From contig RZYO01000003.1 in the NCBI GenBank assembly GCA_009930325.1, forward strand, positions 1 to 64,000: a stretch of 64,000 bases of DNA. The letters run 5' to 3'. This DNA is from Spirochaetia bacterium (GTDB lineage: Bacteria; Spirochaetota; Spirochaetia; Sphaerochaetales; Sphaerochaetaceae). The number at the start of each line of letters is the position of its first letter. The stretch's first letter is position 1. The notes beneath the pieces are model-generated. The model saw only the letters and a list, made by a program, of their open reading frames with translations, was not told the DNA's origin and ran no database searches. Below, one piece after another: positions 44,062-53,765 of the stretch. The translations under genes were made by a program, and so were the position numbers.

Positions 44062-45411
44062 CTACTTAGCACTTAAAATTTCAACAAGATTAGCTTTTGA
44101 TTTTGATACTTTAAAATCTTTTATTTCTTCTTGATAAATCACTTCATTTCTTGAATTCAAATATTTAATTTGTATATTATACTTTCCAGGATCAATTTCA
44201 AAAGATCCTATCCAGGACATTGAAGGAAAGAAATGAGAACATCTTAAATCACCACTACCTTCAGCTGCATAAGAAAAAAGAGTAAAAACATCGCTAAATA
44301 TAGAACTTTGTGCATAGGTTTGTCCTTCTTTAACAGATGAAGAATCAGCAACAGATTTTGCTATTTCTCTAGATATTGCTCTAATATATGCTCTTACATA
44401 TTCTCCACTACATGTTTGTTGTAATGCTTCATATGCAATTTTCCCTAAATTTTCAAAAGCTTGAAGGTAATATTTTTTACCATCTATTAACACTTCAATT
44501 TTTTTTACATTTGTTCCTCTTTCTTGTGGAACTGAATAAATTACATTTGTATAATAAGGTTTATGATATACCCCATTCTCGTCAACATATTCATCTAATA
44601 CTAATACATTTCTATCAACTTTAGTTATCTTAATTGGAGCTAACCCTGAAAATGCCAAGAAATTGATTACTGTAGAATCCTTTTTTACACTCTCTAATGT
44701 ATCGAAGGCATCATATTTTTTTTCTTGGTAATAAGTTGGCAATATCTTATAAGTAGCTTGAGCTTTATCCCTTGATATTCTAAATGTATCATAATCTCCA
44801 TATTCAAAAGCAAAAAGACTTGAAAGATAATAACTTAATGCAGATGAATAAAAATCTGAATTAAAAGCAGTTAATTTATTATCAATATCACTTACATTAT
44901 TATCTGCTAATTGTTTTTCTAAAGAAGCTCTGAGTTGTGGTAAATTTTGTTCTCTTAATTGTAATTTCTCTAAACTTCTTCTTACCTCAACCATAGCATC
45001 TTCAACTTCATTTAAATGATAGTAATTCAAAGATAAAAATATATTACTATATATATCCTCATAGAATGAACTCTCATAATCTCTAACACTTTCATTTACA
45101 AAAAAAGAACCTATTGAAGCAGAAATACTTTTAGTAAAATTATCTTCAATTGCCCTTTCAGCTCTTGCTAAACTAATATTTGATACTTTGTATTTATCTG
45201 CTGCATGAGAAACAATACCCTCATCTAAGCTATAGACAATGGAACCTTGAGCTTTTTCAATTTGAAGAGTATTTAATAAAAGGAAATTTAATGCTCTATC
45301 ATAATCACCTTGATAATAAGAAGTTTGGGCTTCAGTTAAATCAAAGTAAGTACTACAACTAGGTAAAACAAGTAATGTAACAAATAAGATAGGCATTAAA
45401 TACTTCTTCAT
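44062..45411 (-). CDS. COG3014-like TPR lipoprotein
   Basis: 449 aa. The signal peptide has lipobox LPSC (Cys19). The N-terminal half is helical and repeat-like (LTEAQTSYYQGDYDRALNFL, FLSLNYYHLNEVEDAMVEVRRSLEKLQ). The C-terminal half is beta-rich (KITKVDRNVLVLDEYVDENG, SFEIDPGKYNIQIKYLNSRNEVI). This arrangement and its place beside LPP20 and LpoB genes match the uncharacterised COG3014 family as I remember it. The start shares one base with the preceding stop (TAATG), so translation is coupled. No terminator is visible after it. Confidence 0.75.
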   Translation of the reverse strand: MKKYLMPILFVTLLVLPSCSTYFDLTEAQTSYYQGDYDRALNFLLLNTLQIEKAQGSIVYSLDEGIVSHAADKYKVSNISLARAERAIEDNFTKSISASIGSFFVNESVRDYESSFYEDIYSNIFLSLNYYHLNEVEDAMVEVRRSLEKLQLREQNLPQLRASLEKQLADNNVSDIDNKLTAFNSDFYSSALSYYLSSLFAFEYGDYDTFRISRDKAQATYKILPTYYQEKKYDAFDTLESVKKDSTVINFLAFSGLAPIKITKVDRNVLVLDEYVDENGVYHKPYYTNVIYSVPQERGTNVKKIEVLIDGKKYYLQAFENLGKIAYEALQQTCSGEYVRAYIRAISREIAKSVADSSSVKEGQTYAQSSIFSDVFTLFSYAAEGSGDLRCSHFFPSMSWIGSFEIDPGKYNIQIKYLNSRNEVIYQEEIKDFKVSKSKANLVEILSAK

Positions 45412-46340
45412 TAAAATAATTCTCCTTCAATTATGGTCATTGCTTTTTCTAGTGCTTTTTCTTTTGCACTATCTTCACTAATACCTATTGCTCTTGAAGT
45501 TTTATCTAATGAAAAAACTACATTTCCTTTATCAATTAATTGAACTTTTAAAGTAAAAGTACATTGATATAAATTATCTTTTGGTGGGGCTAATGAATCT
45601 TTATATTCAATTTCTAGCTTAGCTCCATTTTCATTAATATCAACACCACTACTGATTAGCATAGTTTCAACAACTTTTTTCAAGTCATTTGATTGTTGAA
45701 TATTTTTTGCATTTACTACAACAGAAATTGCTAAAGTCTCTTTTATTTTTGCTATTTTATTTTCTATAGTCATAAGAGGTGAAATAACCGTTGCATTCTC
45801 TAATACTGATAATTGATCATAATAATTCTGAATTGTTAAGGCAATATTTTTAGCTCTTAATAAATCTTGAAGATATATAAAATTACTCTTAGAATTATCC
45901 ATCATCAAAGAATTAATCTCGTTATTTTTAGGTGTTATAATTGATCTTATCTTATTTGAAGCTATTTTTTTGTCTAAAGCAACTCTAACATAAAAAGTTC
46001 CATTATTATCAATATAAGTATTAATTACACTAACTCCAACTAAATCATCAACACTTGTATCAATATAGCCTCGAGAACTCATAGAAGAAGTTGTATCATT
46101 ATCAAAAGTTACGGTAGCACTCTTTATGCTTGTATTAAATATTTGGGAAAGTGATACTTTTGCATTTTCTTCAGCTTCTTCTTTTGTTTCTCCTGCTCCA
46201 ACTGCGCAAATATAATTATTTTTGGTATATGATGAATCATATTGATTAATAAACCAATTTGGAATTGAATTATTATCTACACTCACACAGGAAGTAAAAA
46301 ACATACAAGATAAGATTAGCAACGAAATAATTTTTTTCAC
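45411..46340 (-). CDS. LPP20-like lipoprotein
   Basis: 309 aa. A GTG start follows AAAAGGAG. The signal peptide has lipobox FTSC. The LPP20 core is near the N-terminus: IPNWFINQYDSS, YICAVGAGETKEEAEENAKVSLSQIF, and GTFYVRVALDKKIA. The C-terminal half has a second alpha-beta module (TIENKIAKIKETLAISVVVNA, ISSGVDINENGAKLEIEY). The function is unknown; such proteins sit in the outer membrane in Helicobacter. It is the fifth gene of a six-gene lipoprotein operon. Confidence 0.8.
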   Translation of the reverse strand: MKKIISLLILSCMFFTSCVSVDNNSIPNWFINQYDSSYTKNNYICAVGAGETKEEAEENAKVSLSQIFNTSIKSATVTFDNDTTSSMSSRGYIDTSVDDLVGVSVINTYIDNNGTFYVRVALDKKIASNKIRSIITPKNNEINSLMMDNSKSNFIYLQDLLRAKNIALTIQNYYDQLSVLENATVISPLMTIENKIAKIKETLAISVVVNAKNIQQSNDLKKVVETMLISSGVDINENGAKLEIEYKDSLAPPKDNLYQCTFTLKVQLIDKGNVVFSLDKTSRAIGISEDSAKEKALEKAMTIIEGELF

Positions 46341-46360
46341 AATAACTCCTTTTTTAACAA

Positions 46361-46966
46361 TTAAAATCTATAAGAGCTCTTTTGGACCTTTTTCTTCACT
46401 GTATCTTGGCCTAACCAAACTTTTTGTCCAGTTTCAATATTAATTAATTCCATATCAACATAATATGTTCTAATTGCAGTATTAGAAACTTGGTCTAAAT
46501 TAAATTTTACACTTCCTTGAAGCATAAAATCTGCTCCAGTTTCTTCACCTAGTTGTGCAGCTGTTTCACTACTAGCATTATATTGTTGGTCTAGTTTTTC
46601 TTCTCTTACATCGTCTCTAAAATAAAAATCAGCTACAGTATTTACTTTTCCAGAATTTACTAAAGCCATTTCAAATTTCTTACTAATTATAGTAGTATCC
46701 ATGTGTTCACTAGATCTATTTTGAATTTGTCCAACAATAACAGTTGGTTTCATATTTCCGCTATTCATTAAATAATCTAATATCCATGGAGCAGATAAAC
46801 ATTCATTAACTAAACTTTCACTAACTATTCTAATGTCTGTATCGTTCCAATATCCTGATAAATCTTCATTATAATTTTCATCTAATCTATCAACCCCACT
46901 AGTTGCACAAGATGTAATTATAATTGCACTTAAAATCATTAAAGATATTAATTTTATTTTTTTCAT
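46361..46966 (-). CDS. LpoB-like lipoprotein (penicillin-binding-protein activator family)
   Basis: 201 aa with lipobox ITSC. The PF13036 (LpoB/YcfM) pattern is clear: SESLVNECLSAPWILDYL, PTVIVGQIQNRSSEHMDTTIISKKFEMALVNSGKV, ETGADFMLQGSVKF, and YYVDMELINIETGQKVWLGQDTVKKK. In E. coli LpoB activates PBP1b from the outer membrane; whether this one touches a PBP is unknown. GGGAGAG precedes the ATG. It lies between LPP20-like genes with gaps of about 20 nt. Confidence 0.85.
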   Translation of the reverse strand: MKKIKLISLMILSAIIITSCATSGVDRLDENYNEDLSGYWNDTDIRIVSESLVNECLSAPWILDYLMNSGNMKPTVIVGQIQNRSSEHMDTTIISKKFEMALVNSGKVNTVADFYFRDDVREEKLDQQYNASSETAAQLGEETGADFMLQGSVKFNLDQVSNTAIRTYYVDMELINIETGQKVWLGQDTVKKKVQKSSYRF

Positions 46967-46987
46967 TTTTTCTCTCCCAAACTGTAA

Positions 46988-47710
46988 TTATTTTAATAAT
47001 TTATTTAAATTATCCAACATTTCATCAACTTTTACATTTTCTTCTTGTTGTTTTAATGCTTCAATTTCTTTATTTTTTTCACTAACAACAACTTCGAGAG
47101 CTTTAGCTAAAGCTTGTAATTGTTGTTCTTTATTTTCACTATTAGTTAAGTTAATTTGTTCTATAGCTTGAGCATTTCTTTCTTTAGCTAAAGCTAGAGC
47201 TTCTATTGCTGCAATCTTTCTTTTCTCTAAATTTCTCTTTAAGTTTTCAGCTTCAGCTTTATAGGCTTGAGGTAAATATTTTTTTTCAAATGAAGCAATT
47301 ACCCAAATGGCTTTTGTTTTTGGATCTTGATATGTATTTTCGATAATAACATTTCTAAGGGTCGTATTTGCTACTTGTAATGAAATCGTTTCAAAGGCTG
47401 TTAACTCTTGAGTATTATTTAATAATCCAGCTTCATTGGTATAATTTTTTACAGCTGTATTAATTAATACAGAAACTTGCCTTGCAATTTCATCTCTTGC
47501 TCCAGCTTCAGCTCTCATTTTACTATTTACTGGATTTGATAACTGTCCCATACCCACACCATAAAATCTATCTTTGTTTATTGGTGTTAATACTGTCCAA
47601 TATGGAGCTCCATCCTCAGTAAATTCTGGATGATCGGTTATATATGGTGATTTTGAAACACAACTAGCTAAAAGTAGAACTGAAATTAATAATAGAATTA
47701 ATTTTTTCAT
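46988..47710 (-). CDS. LPP20-like lipoprotein with C-terminal coiled coil
   Basis: 240 aa, lipobox LASC. LPP20 core: GAPYWTVLTPINKDRFYGVGMG, AGARDEIARQVSVLINTAVKNY, and KAIWVIASFEKKYLPQAY. Residues about 150-230 are Ala/Glu/Lys/Gln-rich heptads (LALAKERNAQAIEQIN, LQALAKALEVVVSEKNKEI) predicted as a coiled coil, which could mediate assembly with its neighbours. GGAGG overlaps the end of the upstream gene, which stops immediately before. Confidence 0.8.
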   Translation of the reverse strand: MKKLILLLISVLLLASCVSKSPYITDHPEFTEDGAPYWTVLTPINKDRFYGVGMGQLSNPVNSKMRAEAGARDEIARQVSVLINTAVKNYTNEAGLLNNTQELTAFETISLQVANTTLRNVIIENTYQDPKTKAIWVIASFEKKYLPQAYKAEAENLKRNLEKRKIAAIEALALAKERNAQAIEQINLTNSENKEQQLQALAKALEVVVSEKNKEIEALKQQEENVKVDEMLDNLNKLLK

Positions 47711-48508
47711 TTATTCCTCCCTATTATCTTTCATAATAATTAAACTATAAAACATATTATTTTTTTTATCATACCAATAATCAACATTTTGTAATCCTTC
47801 AACTGTAGCTAATTCTTTATGAACTTTGCCTTCTTGCGAATAAGTTGAAAAATCGGTTTGTTTAATTGCAAAATAATTTTGTAAATATGATGTTATATTT
47901 CCATTTTGAGAAGATATATCATAAATTGCTTCATGGTCTGCTGCAAGCAGAGAATCAACAAATAGTCTATAACCTAAGGTTGATCCAATGCCAACGATAT
48001 ATCCATCAATAACTGGTCTTTCCTTTATCCAAGTAGGAACACCATTTTCATCATATTGAGGTTTATAAACTCTCTTTTTACCTTTAACTCTTGTATCTTT
48101 AGCTATAACTATACACCCAGCTTCTTGAGCGAAATATATTTTAATAATTTCTAAAGAATTAATTATTTGAGGTAATTTCTCATCCTTATAAACAAAAAGT
48201 TCATCTGTATCAAAATAAGTATAACCAATATTTGATTTACTCTCACTTATAATGGATTTATTTAAAACGAGATATTCATCAATTAAAATATTTTTAGCAA
48301 CATTCATTATTGCGACTTCAAGCATTTTTTCTTTTGTACTATAAATACTTGATACTCCTACATAAACATTATCTTCATATTCAGAAAGATTTAATAAAGA
48401 TAAATCTTTTTCTATTTTATTTGGTTTAACTAACTGTGTCTCTTTTTCAAAAGAGACACAGCTATTACATAAGATTATTATAAGTAAAATAGGTAATAAT
48501 CTTTTCAT
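47711..48508 (-). CDS. LPP20-like lipoprotein (divergent)
   Basis: 265 aa, signal peptide ending CNSC (lipobox). The C-terminal half carries a recognisable LPP20 segment: GVPTWIKERPVIDGYIVGIGST then LLAADHEAIYDIS. The N-terminal half (YEDNVYVGVSSIYSTKEKMLEVAIMNVAKNIL) looks like a second, diverged copy. The Shine-Dalgarno is not obvious; the gene starts 10 nt after the previous stop. Function unknown. Confidence 0.75.
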   Translation of the reverse strand: MKRLLPILLIIILCNSCVSFEKETQLVKPNKIEKDLSLLNLSEYEDNVYVGVSSIYSTKEKMLEVAIMNVAKNILIDEYLVLNKSIISESKSNIGYTYFDTDELFVYKDEKLPQIINSLEIIKIYFAQEAGCIVIAKDTRVKGKKRVYKPQYDENGVPTWIKERPVIDGYIVGIGSTLGYRLFVDSLLAADHEAIYDISSQNGNITSYLQNYFAIKQTDFSTYSQEGKVHKELATVEGLQNVDYWYDKKNNMFYSLIIMKDNREE

Positions 48509-48518
48509 AAAAGAATGT

Positions 48519-49094
48519 TTAAATTTCGCCGTTTAATAATTTAGCAAAAGCATCAGCCATTTTTTGATTTGCAGCTTCTGCAGCTTCATTCTTTTCAAAT
48601 GTTTGAGATACTGCTTGAGAAGCAGGTTCAAAAGCTTTTTCTACATTGCTTAGAGGAATAGCCATTAAAACATAAACAGTTCCATCATCAGCTTGATATA
48701 ATTTCTCTCTAGTAACTCCACTCAAAACACTTTGAGAAACTTGAACAGAAATTGCTTCAAAAGCATCAATATTTTGTCTATTATCTCCTGAACCAGCATC
48801 ATTTACATAAGTTTTAATTACTTCTTTTACGCTAGTTTGAACCCATTCTGAAATAGAAGTTCTACCTTCAGCTTCAGCTCTTTTTATTGAAGTTTGTAAA
48901 TTAGCTGCTTTTGCTGTACCAACTGCATAATGCATATCAGCAGATTTTGGAGTACTTAATATCCATTCTGGGAGTGAATCTAACATTGAATTTGAAGCTT
49001 CAACTTCTTGAACAGCTACATCTTTAGATGATGCACAACCAATTAAACCTAATAGAGAAATTACTAAAATTGTTAACAATAATGATTTTTTCAT
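48519..49094 (-). CDS. LPP20-family lipoprotein
   Basis: 191 aa from the ATG at 49094, which follows CAGGAGCT; a longer frame would begin upstream of the promoter. Lipobox is LIGC (Cys20). LPP20 core: LPEWILSTPKSADMHYAVGTAKA, AEAEGRTSISEWVQTSVKEVI and GTVYVLMAIPLSNVEKAFE. The C-terminal region is Ala/Gln-rich and helical. It is the first gene of the lipoprotein operon. Confidence 0.85.
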   Translation of the reverse strand: MKKSLLLTILVISLLGLIGCASSKDVAVQEVEASNSMLDSLPEWILSTPKSADMHYAVGTAKAANLQTSIKRAEAEGRTSISEWVQTSVKEVIKTYVNDAGSGDNRQNIDAFEAISVQVSQSVLSGVTREKLYQADDGTVYVLMAIPLSNVEKAFEPASQAVSQTFEKNEAAEAANQKMADAFAKLLNGEI

Positions 49095-49124
49095 AAAAAT
49101 AGCTCCTGAGTATAATTTGTTTAA

Positions 49125-49153
49125 ATTATACACTAATATTATATAAATGCAAA
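49125..49153 (-). promoter_or_regulatory. promoter of the six-gene lipoprotein operon
   Basis: Minus-strand -35 TTTGCA (49148-49153), 17-nt spacer, -10 TATAAT (49125-49130), about 25 nt upstream of the first ATG. Confidence 0.6.
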
Positions 49154-49204
49154 ATAAATATTTATTTACCATAATTAAATATTATTTATTACACAACAAT
49201 ATGG

Positions 49205-49236
49205 CAAAATAAAACCTTTGGCAATAAACCAAAGGC
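49205..49236 (-). terminator. terminator after rsfS
   Basis: Minus-strand stem CCTTTGG / CCAAAGG followed by TTTTATTTTG. Confidence 0.85.
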
Positions 49237-49242
49237 TAATAA

Positions 49243-49581
49243 TTATTTATCTGTTTCTTTCCAAAGTTTTTCTAATGAATAAAATTCTCTAAGTTCTTCA
49301 CTCATTAGATGAATAACAATTGAATTACAATCAATTAATTCCCATCCATCCCCAGCTGGAGTTTTATGTCTATTATTAACATCTAAACCTAAATCATTTA
49401 ATACTGACCATAGATTATGGGATACACCTCTTAAATGTCCTACACTGTTTACTGTTGCAATAACAAAAACATCTGCCCATGAACAACGAGTTTCAACATC
49501 TATAACATTAATATCTCTACATTTTTGATCATCTAAATATTTTGTAATTTCATCAACTTTACTTTTTAATTCAGTATTCAT
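49243..49581 (-). CDS. rsfS: ribosomal silencing factor RsfS
   Basis: Binds L14 on the free 50S subunit and blocks subunit joining when nutrients are short. Family motifs: INVIDVETRCSWADVFVIATVNSVGHLRGVS, HKTPAGDGWELIDCNSIVIHLMSEELREFYSLEKLW. 112 aa is normal. AGAAGGA precedes the ATG. It overlaps the upstream lipoprotein gene by four bases. Confidence 0.95.
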   Translation of the reverse strand: MNTELKSKVDEITKYLDDQKCRDINVIDVETRCSWADVFVIATVNSVGHLRGVSHNLWSVLNDLGLDVNNRHKTPAGDGWELIDCNSIVIHLMSEELREFYSLEKLWKETDK

Positions 49582-50078
49582 AAATCCTTCCTTCTAGATA
49601 ATGCCTTAACTTGATTTAACCAAAGGGCTAAATTATTTGCACTATCTTTTATTTCTTCTATATTATCAAAACAATAAGCTTTTTGTTTACTAATTAAATT
49701 AATAAAATTTGTTATATCAAAATTTCCTTCTTCTGATATTATTTGCTTTAATTGTTCATCAAGTTGTTTTTTATTATTTATATAAATTTGAGCCAAACAA
49801 CTTTCATTCTCTCTATATTTTTCAATAATATTAATTATATTATCTTTTAATGTATCATCAATACTAATTTCCATGTTAGGTGTAATATTTAGTATTTTAT
49901 TTAATTTATCTTTATCTATTTCTCTACTATCGTATGGTATTGTAATAAATGAATCATTATTTACTATAATTAAATAATTCTCTGTATTTGTTTGTGCTAA
50001 TAAAACAAAATCAATTTCTTGTTTTTGTTCACATGATATTAATAAAACAAATGTTAAAAGAATTAATAACTTTTTCAA
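49578..50078 (-). CDS. hypothetical lipoprotein within the rsfS operon
   Basis: 166 aa. A TTG start follows GGAAGGTGGAA and overlaps the yqeK stop (TTGA). The signal peptide KKLLILLTFVLLISC has a lipobox at Cys16. The mature part shows IDFVLLAQTNTENYLIIVNNDSFITIPYDSREID, then Ile/Asn/Lys-rich helices. The topology (membrane anchor plus extracytoplasmic 'LLAQTN' opening) faintly recalls the start of LytR-CpsA-Psr proteins, which often occupy this position between yqeK and rsfS, but the catalytic domain is absent. Function unknown. Confidence 0.8.
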   Translation of the reverse strand: MKKLLILLTFVLLISCEQKQEIDFVLLAQTNTENYLIIVNNDSFITIPYDSREIDKDKLNKILNITPNMEISIDDTLKDNIINIIEKYRENESCLAQIYINNKKQLDEQLKQIISEEGNFDITNFINLISKQKAYCFDNIEEIKDSANNLALWLNQVKALSRRKDL

Positions 50079-50624
50079 AAAGTTCCACCTTCCTTTAAAT
50101 AATCATAAAGGCCCTTCGTAGAAGTTGCAAAGGATAAGGCATTATCCTTAAAATGATGTTTCATTTGTTTTAATACATTTAAGCAAATGATTTCTAATGA
50201 CTCCATTTTATTATATGCAACCCTTTGAGAATCTGTTAAAAAAGTTCTTCGTGGTTCTAAATAATCAGCAAGATAAATAATTAATCCCAATTTACCCATA
50301 TCTTTATTACCAAGAGTATGCCATCTAATTGCAGTTTCATATTCCTCAAATCCTAATTCTTTAACAAGAGATGCACCAACTGGGGCATGAAGCAATAAGG
50401 GATGATGCACTTCTTCTTTTTCTAGAGGTATTTGATTATTTTTTGTATATAATAATAAATCTCCAGCCTGCCAGTTACGTGCTATATCATGAAGTAATCC
50501 ACATTTATAACAATCATCTTGATCTAAATTAGTATTAAATTTTGAATTTAAATATATTGCAGTCTCTGCAACAGAAACACTATGCAAATATCTTTTAGGT
50601 TTAACTTTACTTTTTACGTATTGC

Positions 50625-52327
<1,703 letters not shown>

Positions 52328-52345
52328 TTATCGTTTTTTGTACTC

Positions 52346-52651
52346 TTATTCGCTAATTAGGCATTTGCGGTTAGTGAAATCATTAACCACTACTTTACCT
52401 TCTACAGCTTCAATAGTAATGTATTTTCTGTTCTTCTTTTCGATGAACTTTACTTTACCATCAATTTTAGCAAATAGAGTATAATCTGAACCACAACCTA
52501 CGTTTTCACCAGGGTGGAACTTTGTTCCATGTTGACGTACTAAAACTTCACCAGCTGATACTAGCTGACCGCCAAAACGTTTAACGCCTAAACGTTGTGA
52601 ATTAGAATCGCGACCATTCTTAGAGGAGCCGCCACCTTTCTTATGTGCCAT
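52346..52651 (-). CDS. rpmA: 50S ribosomal protein L27
   Basis: Located at the peptidyl transferase centre. The protein starts [20 protein letters not shown] directly, with no Prp-cleaved N-terminal extension. [32 protein letters not shown] follows. 101 aa is slightly long, owing to a C-terminal extension. GGAGAG precedes the ATG. It is 11 nt downstream of rplU. Confidence 0.97.
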   Translation of the reverse strand: MAHKKGGGSSKNGRDSNSQRLGVKRFGGQLVSAGEVLVRQHGTKFHPGENVGCGSDYTLFAKIDGKVKFIEKKNRKYITIEAVEGKVVVNDFTNRKCLISE

Positions 52652-52662
52652 TTCTTCTCTCC

Positions 52663-52974
52663 TTATTTTGCGATTTGTTCAATCTTGATCAATGAGTATT
52701 TTTCGCGGTGACCTTGAGTTCTGCGATAACCCTTTCTACGATGGAACTTATAAACTTTAATCTTTTCGCCCTTAATGTCTTCTACAACTGTTGCAACAAC
52801 CTTTGCACCATCAACATAAGGAGCACCAAACTTAGCACCGTCTTCACCAACTAAGGCTAAAACGGAGTTGTATTCTAGCTTTGCACCAGCTTCTTGATTT
52901 ACTAAATCAACTTGAATGGTATCGCCTTCAACAACTTTGTACTGTTTTCCGAGAATTTCAACGAGTGCGTACAT
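52663..52974 (-). CDS. rplU: 50S ribosomal protein L21
   Basis: 23S rRNA-binding protein. [23 protein letters not shown] at the N-terminus and [29 protein letters not shown] at the C-terminus are characteristic. 103 aa. The gene leads rplU-rpmA-obgE-nadD-yqeK-lipoprotein-rsfS. The ysxB/prp gene often found between rplU and rpmA is absent. Confidence 0.97.
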   Translation of the reverse strand: MYALVEILGKQYKVVEGDTIQVDLVNQEAGAKLEYNSVLALVGEDGAKFGAPYVDGAKVVATVVEDIKGEKIKVYKFHRRKGYRRTQGHREKYSLIKIEQIAK

Positions 52975-53012
52975 GTTCTCTTTACATCCTTGTTTTTATA
53001 TTTTCTAAATAA

Positions 53013-53041
53013 TTTATAACAATTAAATATAAACTATACAA
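53013..53041 (-). promoter_or_regulatory. promoter of the rplU-rpmA-obgE operon
   Basis: Minus-strand -35 TTGTAT (53036-53041), 17-nt spacer, -10 TATAAA (53013-53018), about 32 nt upstream of the rplU ATG. Confidence 0.75.
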
Positions 53042-53084
53042 GGTAATTTTAAAAATAAAATGTTCAATATTAATAAATTACATA

Positions 53085-53120
53085 TTGATTAACTACCGAA
53101 CGGTCGTTAATATATTAAGC
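53085..53120 (+). promoter_or_regulatory. TetR-gene promoter with palindromic operator, predicted leaderless
   Basis: -35 TTGATT (53085-53090), 17-nt spacer, -10 TAATAT (53108-53113). The -10 ends 7 nt before the ATG at 53121. The spacer is filled by the near-palindrome AACTACCGAACGGTCGTT (53091-53108), with core ACCGAACGGT. This is the classic arrangement for TetR autorepression. Confidence 0.75.
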
Positions 53121-53693
53121 ATGAATAATAATAAAACAGCATTAAATTTAATTAAAGCATTTATAACAGAAGGCTCAATAAAGGGCTTAGATAATGTTTC
53201 ATTATCAAATTTAGCAACTAAATTAAATATTGCAAAAAGCTCAATATTCTCTCATTTTAAAAATAAAGAAGAATTAATTAATCAAATGTATTTATATGGA
53301 AGAAAATTATCAGCTAGGAACAAAGTAAACTTTTCATTTGAAGGGGATAGCAATGAAGTCTTATTATCTCTTGTTGATCATTGGCATAGTATTTATTCAA
53401 ACAAAACATTATTTGATTTTTATAGAATGGTTGAAATGCAAAAATTTATTGATGAGAGAGCTAAAGAAATATCAATTTCAATTGATTCTATGATAGCATC
53501 CCAAACAAGAATTGTATTAGAAGTCTTAAATGAAACTAATAGACTGGAAATCAATGAATTAGACTTAGCTATTGAAAGCTTTGCTTCAACTTTTATTAAA
53601 TATTTAAAAAATGAATTATTTTTAGAAAACGGAGATTTAATCTGGGAAGAAGAAAGATATATTAATAGATTCTGTAAACAATATAAAATATAA
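53121..53693 (+). CDS. TetR/AcrR-family transcriptional regulator
   Basis: 190 aa from the ATG at 53121; an in-frame longer version would start inside the promoter and operator. The N-terminal HTH is GLDNVSLSNLATKLNIAKSSIFSHFKNKEELINQMY. The ligand-binding helical domain is divergent. It is flanked by ribosomal-protein and argS operons, so the only candidate target in this window is itself. The inducer is unknown. Confidence 0.9.
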   Translation: MNNNKTALNLIKAFITEGSIKGLDNVSLSNLATKLNIAKSSIFSHFKNKEELINQMYLYGRKLSARNKVNFSFEGDSNEVLLSLVDHWHSIYSNKTLFDFYRMVEMQKFIDERAKEISISIDSMIASQTRIVLEVLNETNRLEINELDLAIESFASTFIKYLKNELFLENGDLIWEEERYINRFCKQYKI

Positions 53694-53701
53694 CTAAACA
53701 A

Positions 53702-53741
53702 AAAAGAGGCTATATCATATTTATAGAGCCTCTTTTTTAAT
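53702..53741. terminator. bidirectional terminator between tetR and argS
   Basis: Stem AAAAGAGGCT / AGCCTCTTTT with a 15-nt AT loop, A-run on one side and TTTTTT on the other. Confidence 0.85.
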
Positions 53742-53765
53742 ATATTAAATTATTATTTTTAAATA

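Noticed and set aside
53085-53120. Twelve-codon extension of the TetR protein
   Set aside because: It lies inside the promoter/operator, and the HTH domain is complete from the ATG at 53121.
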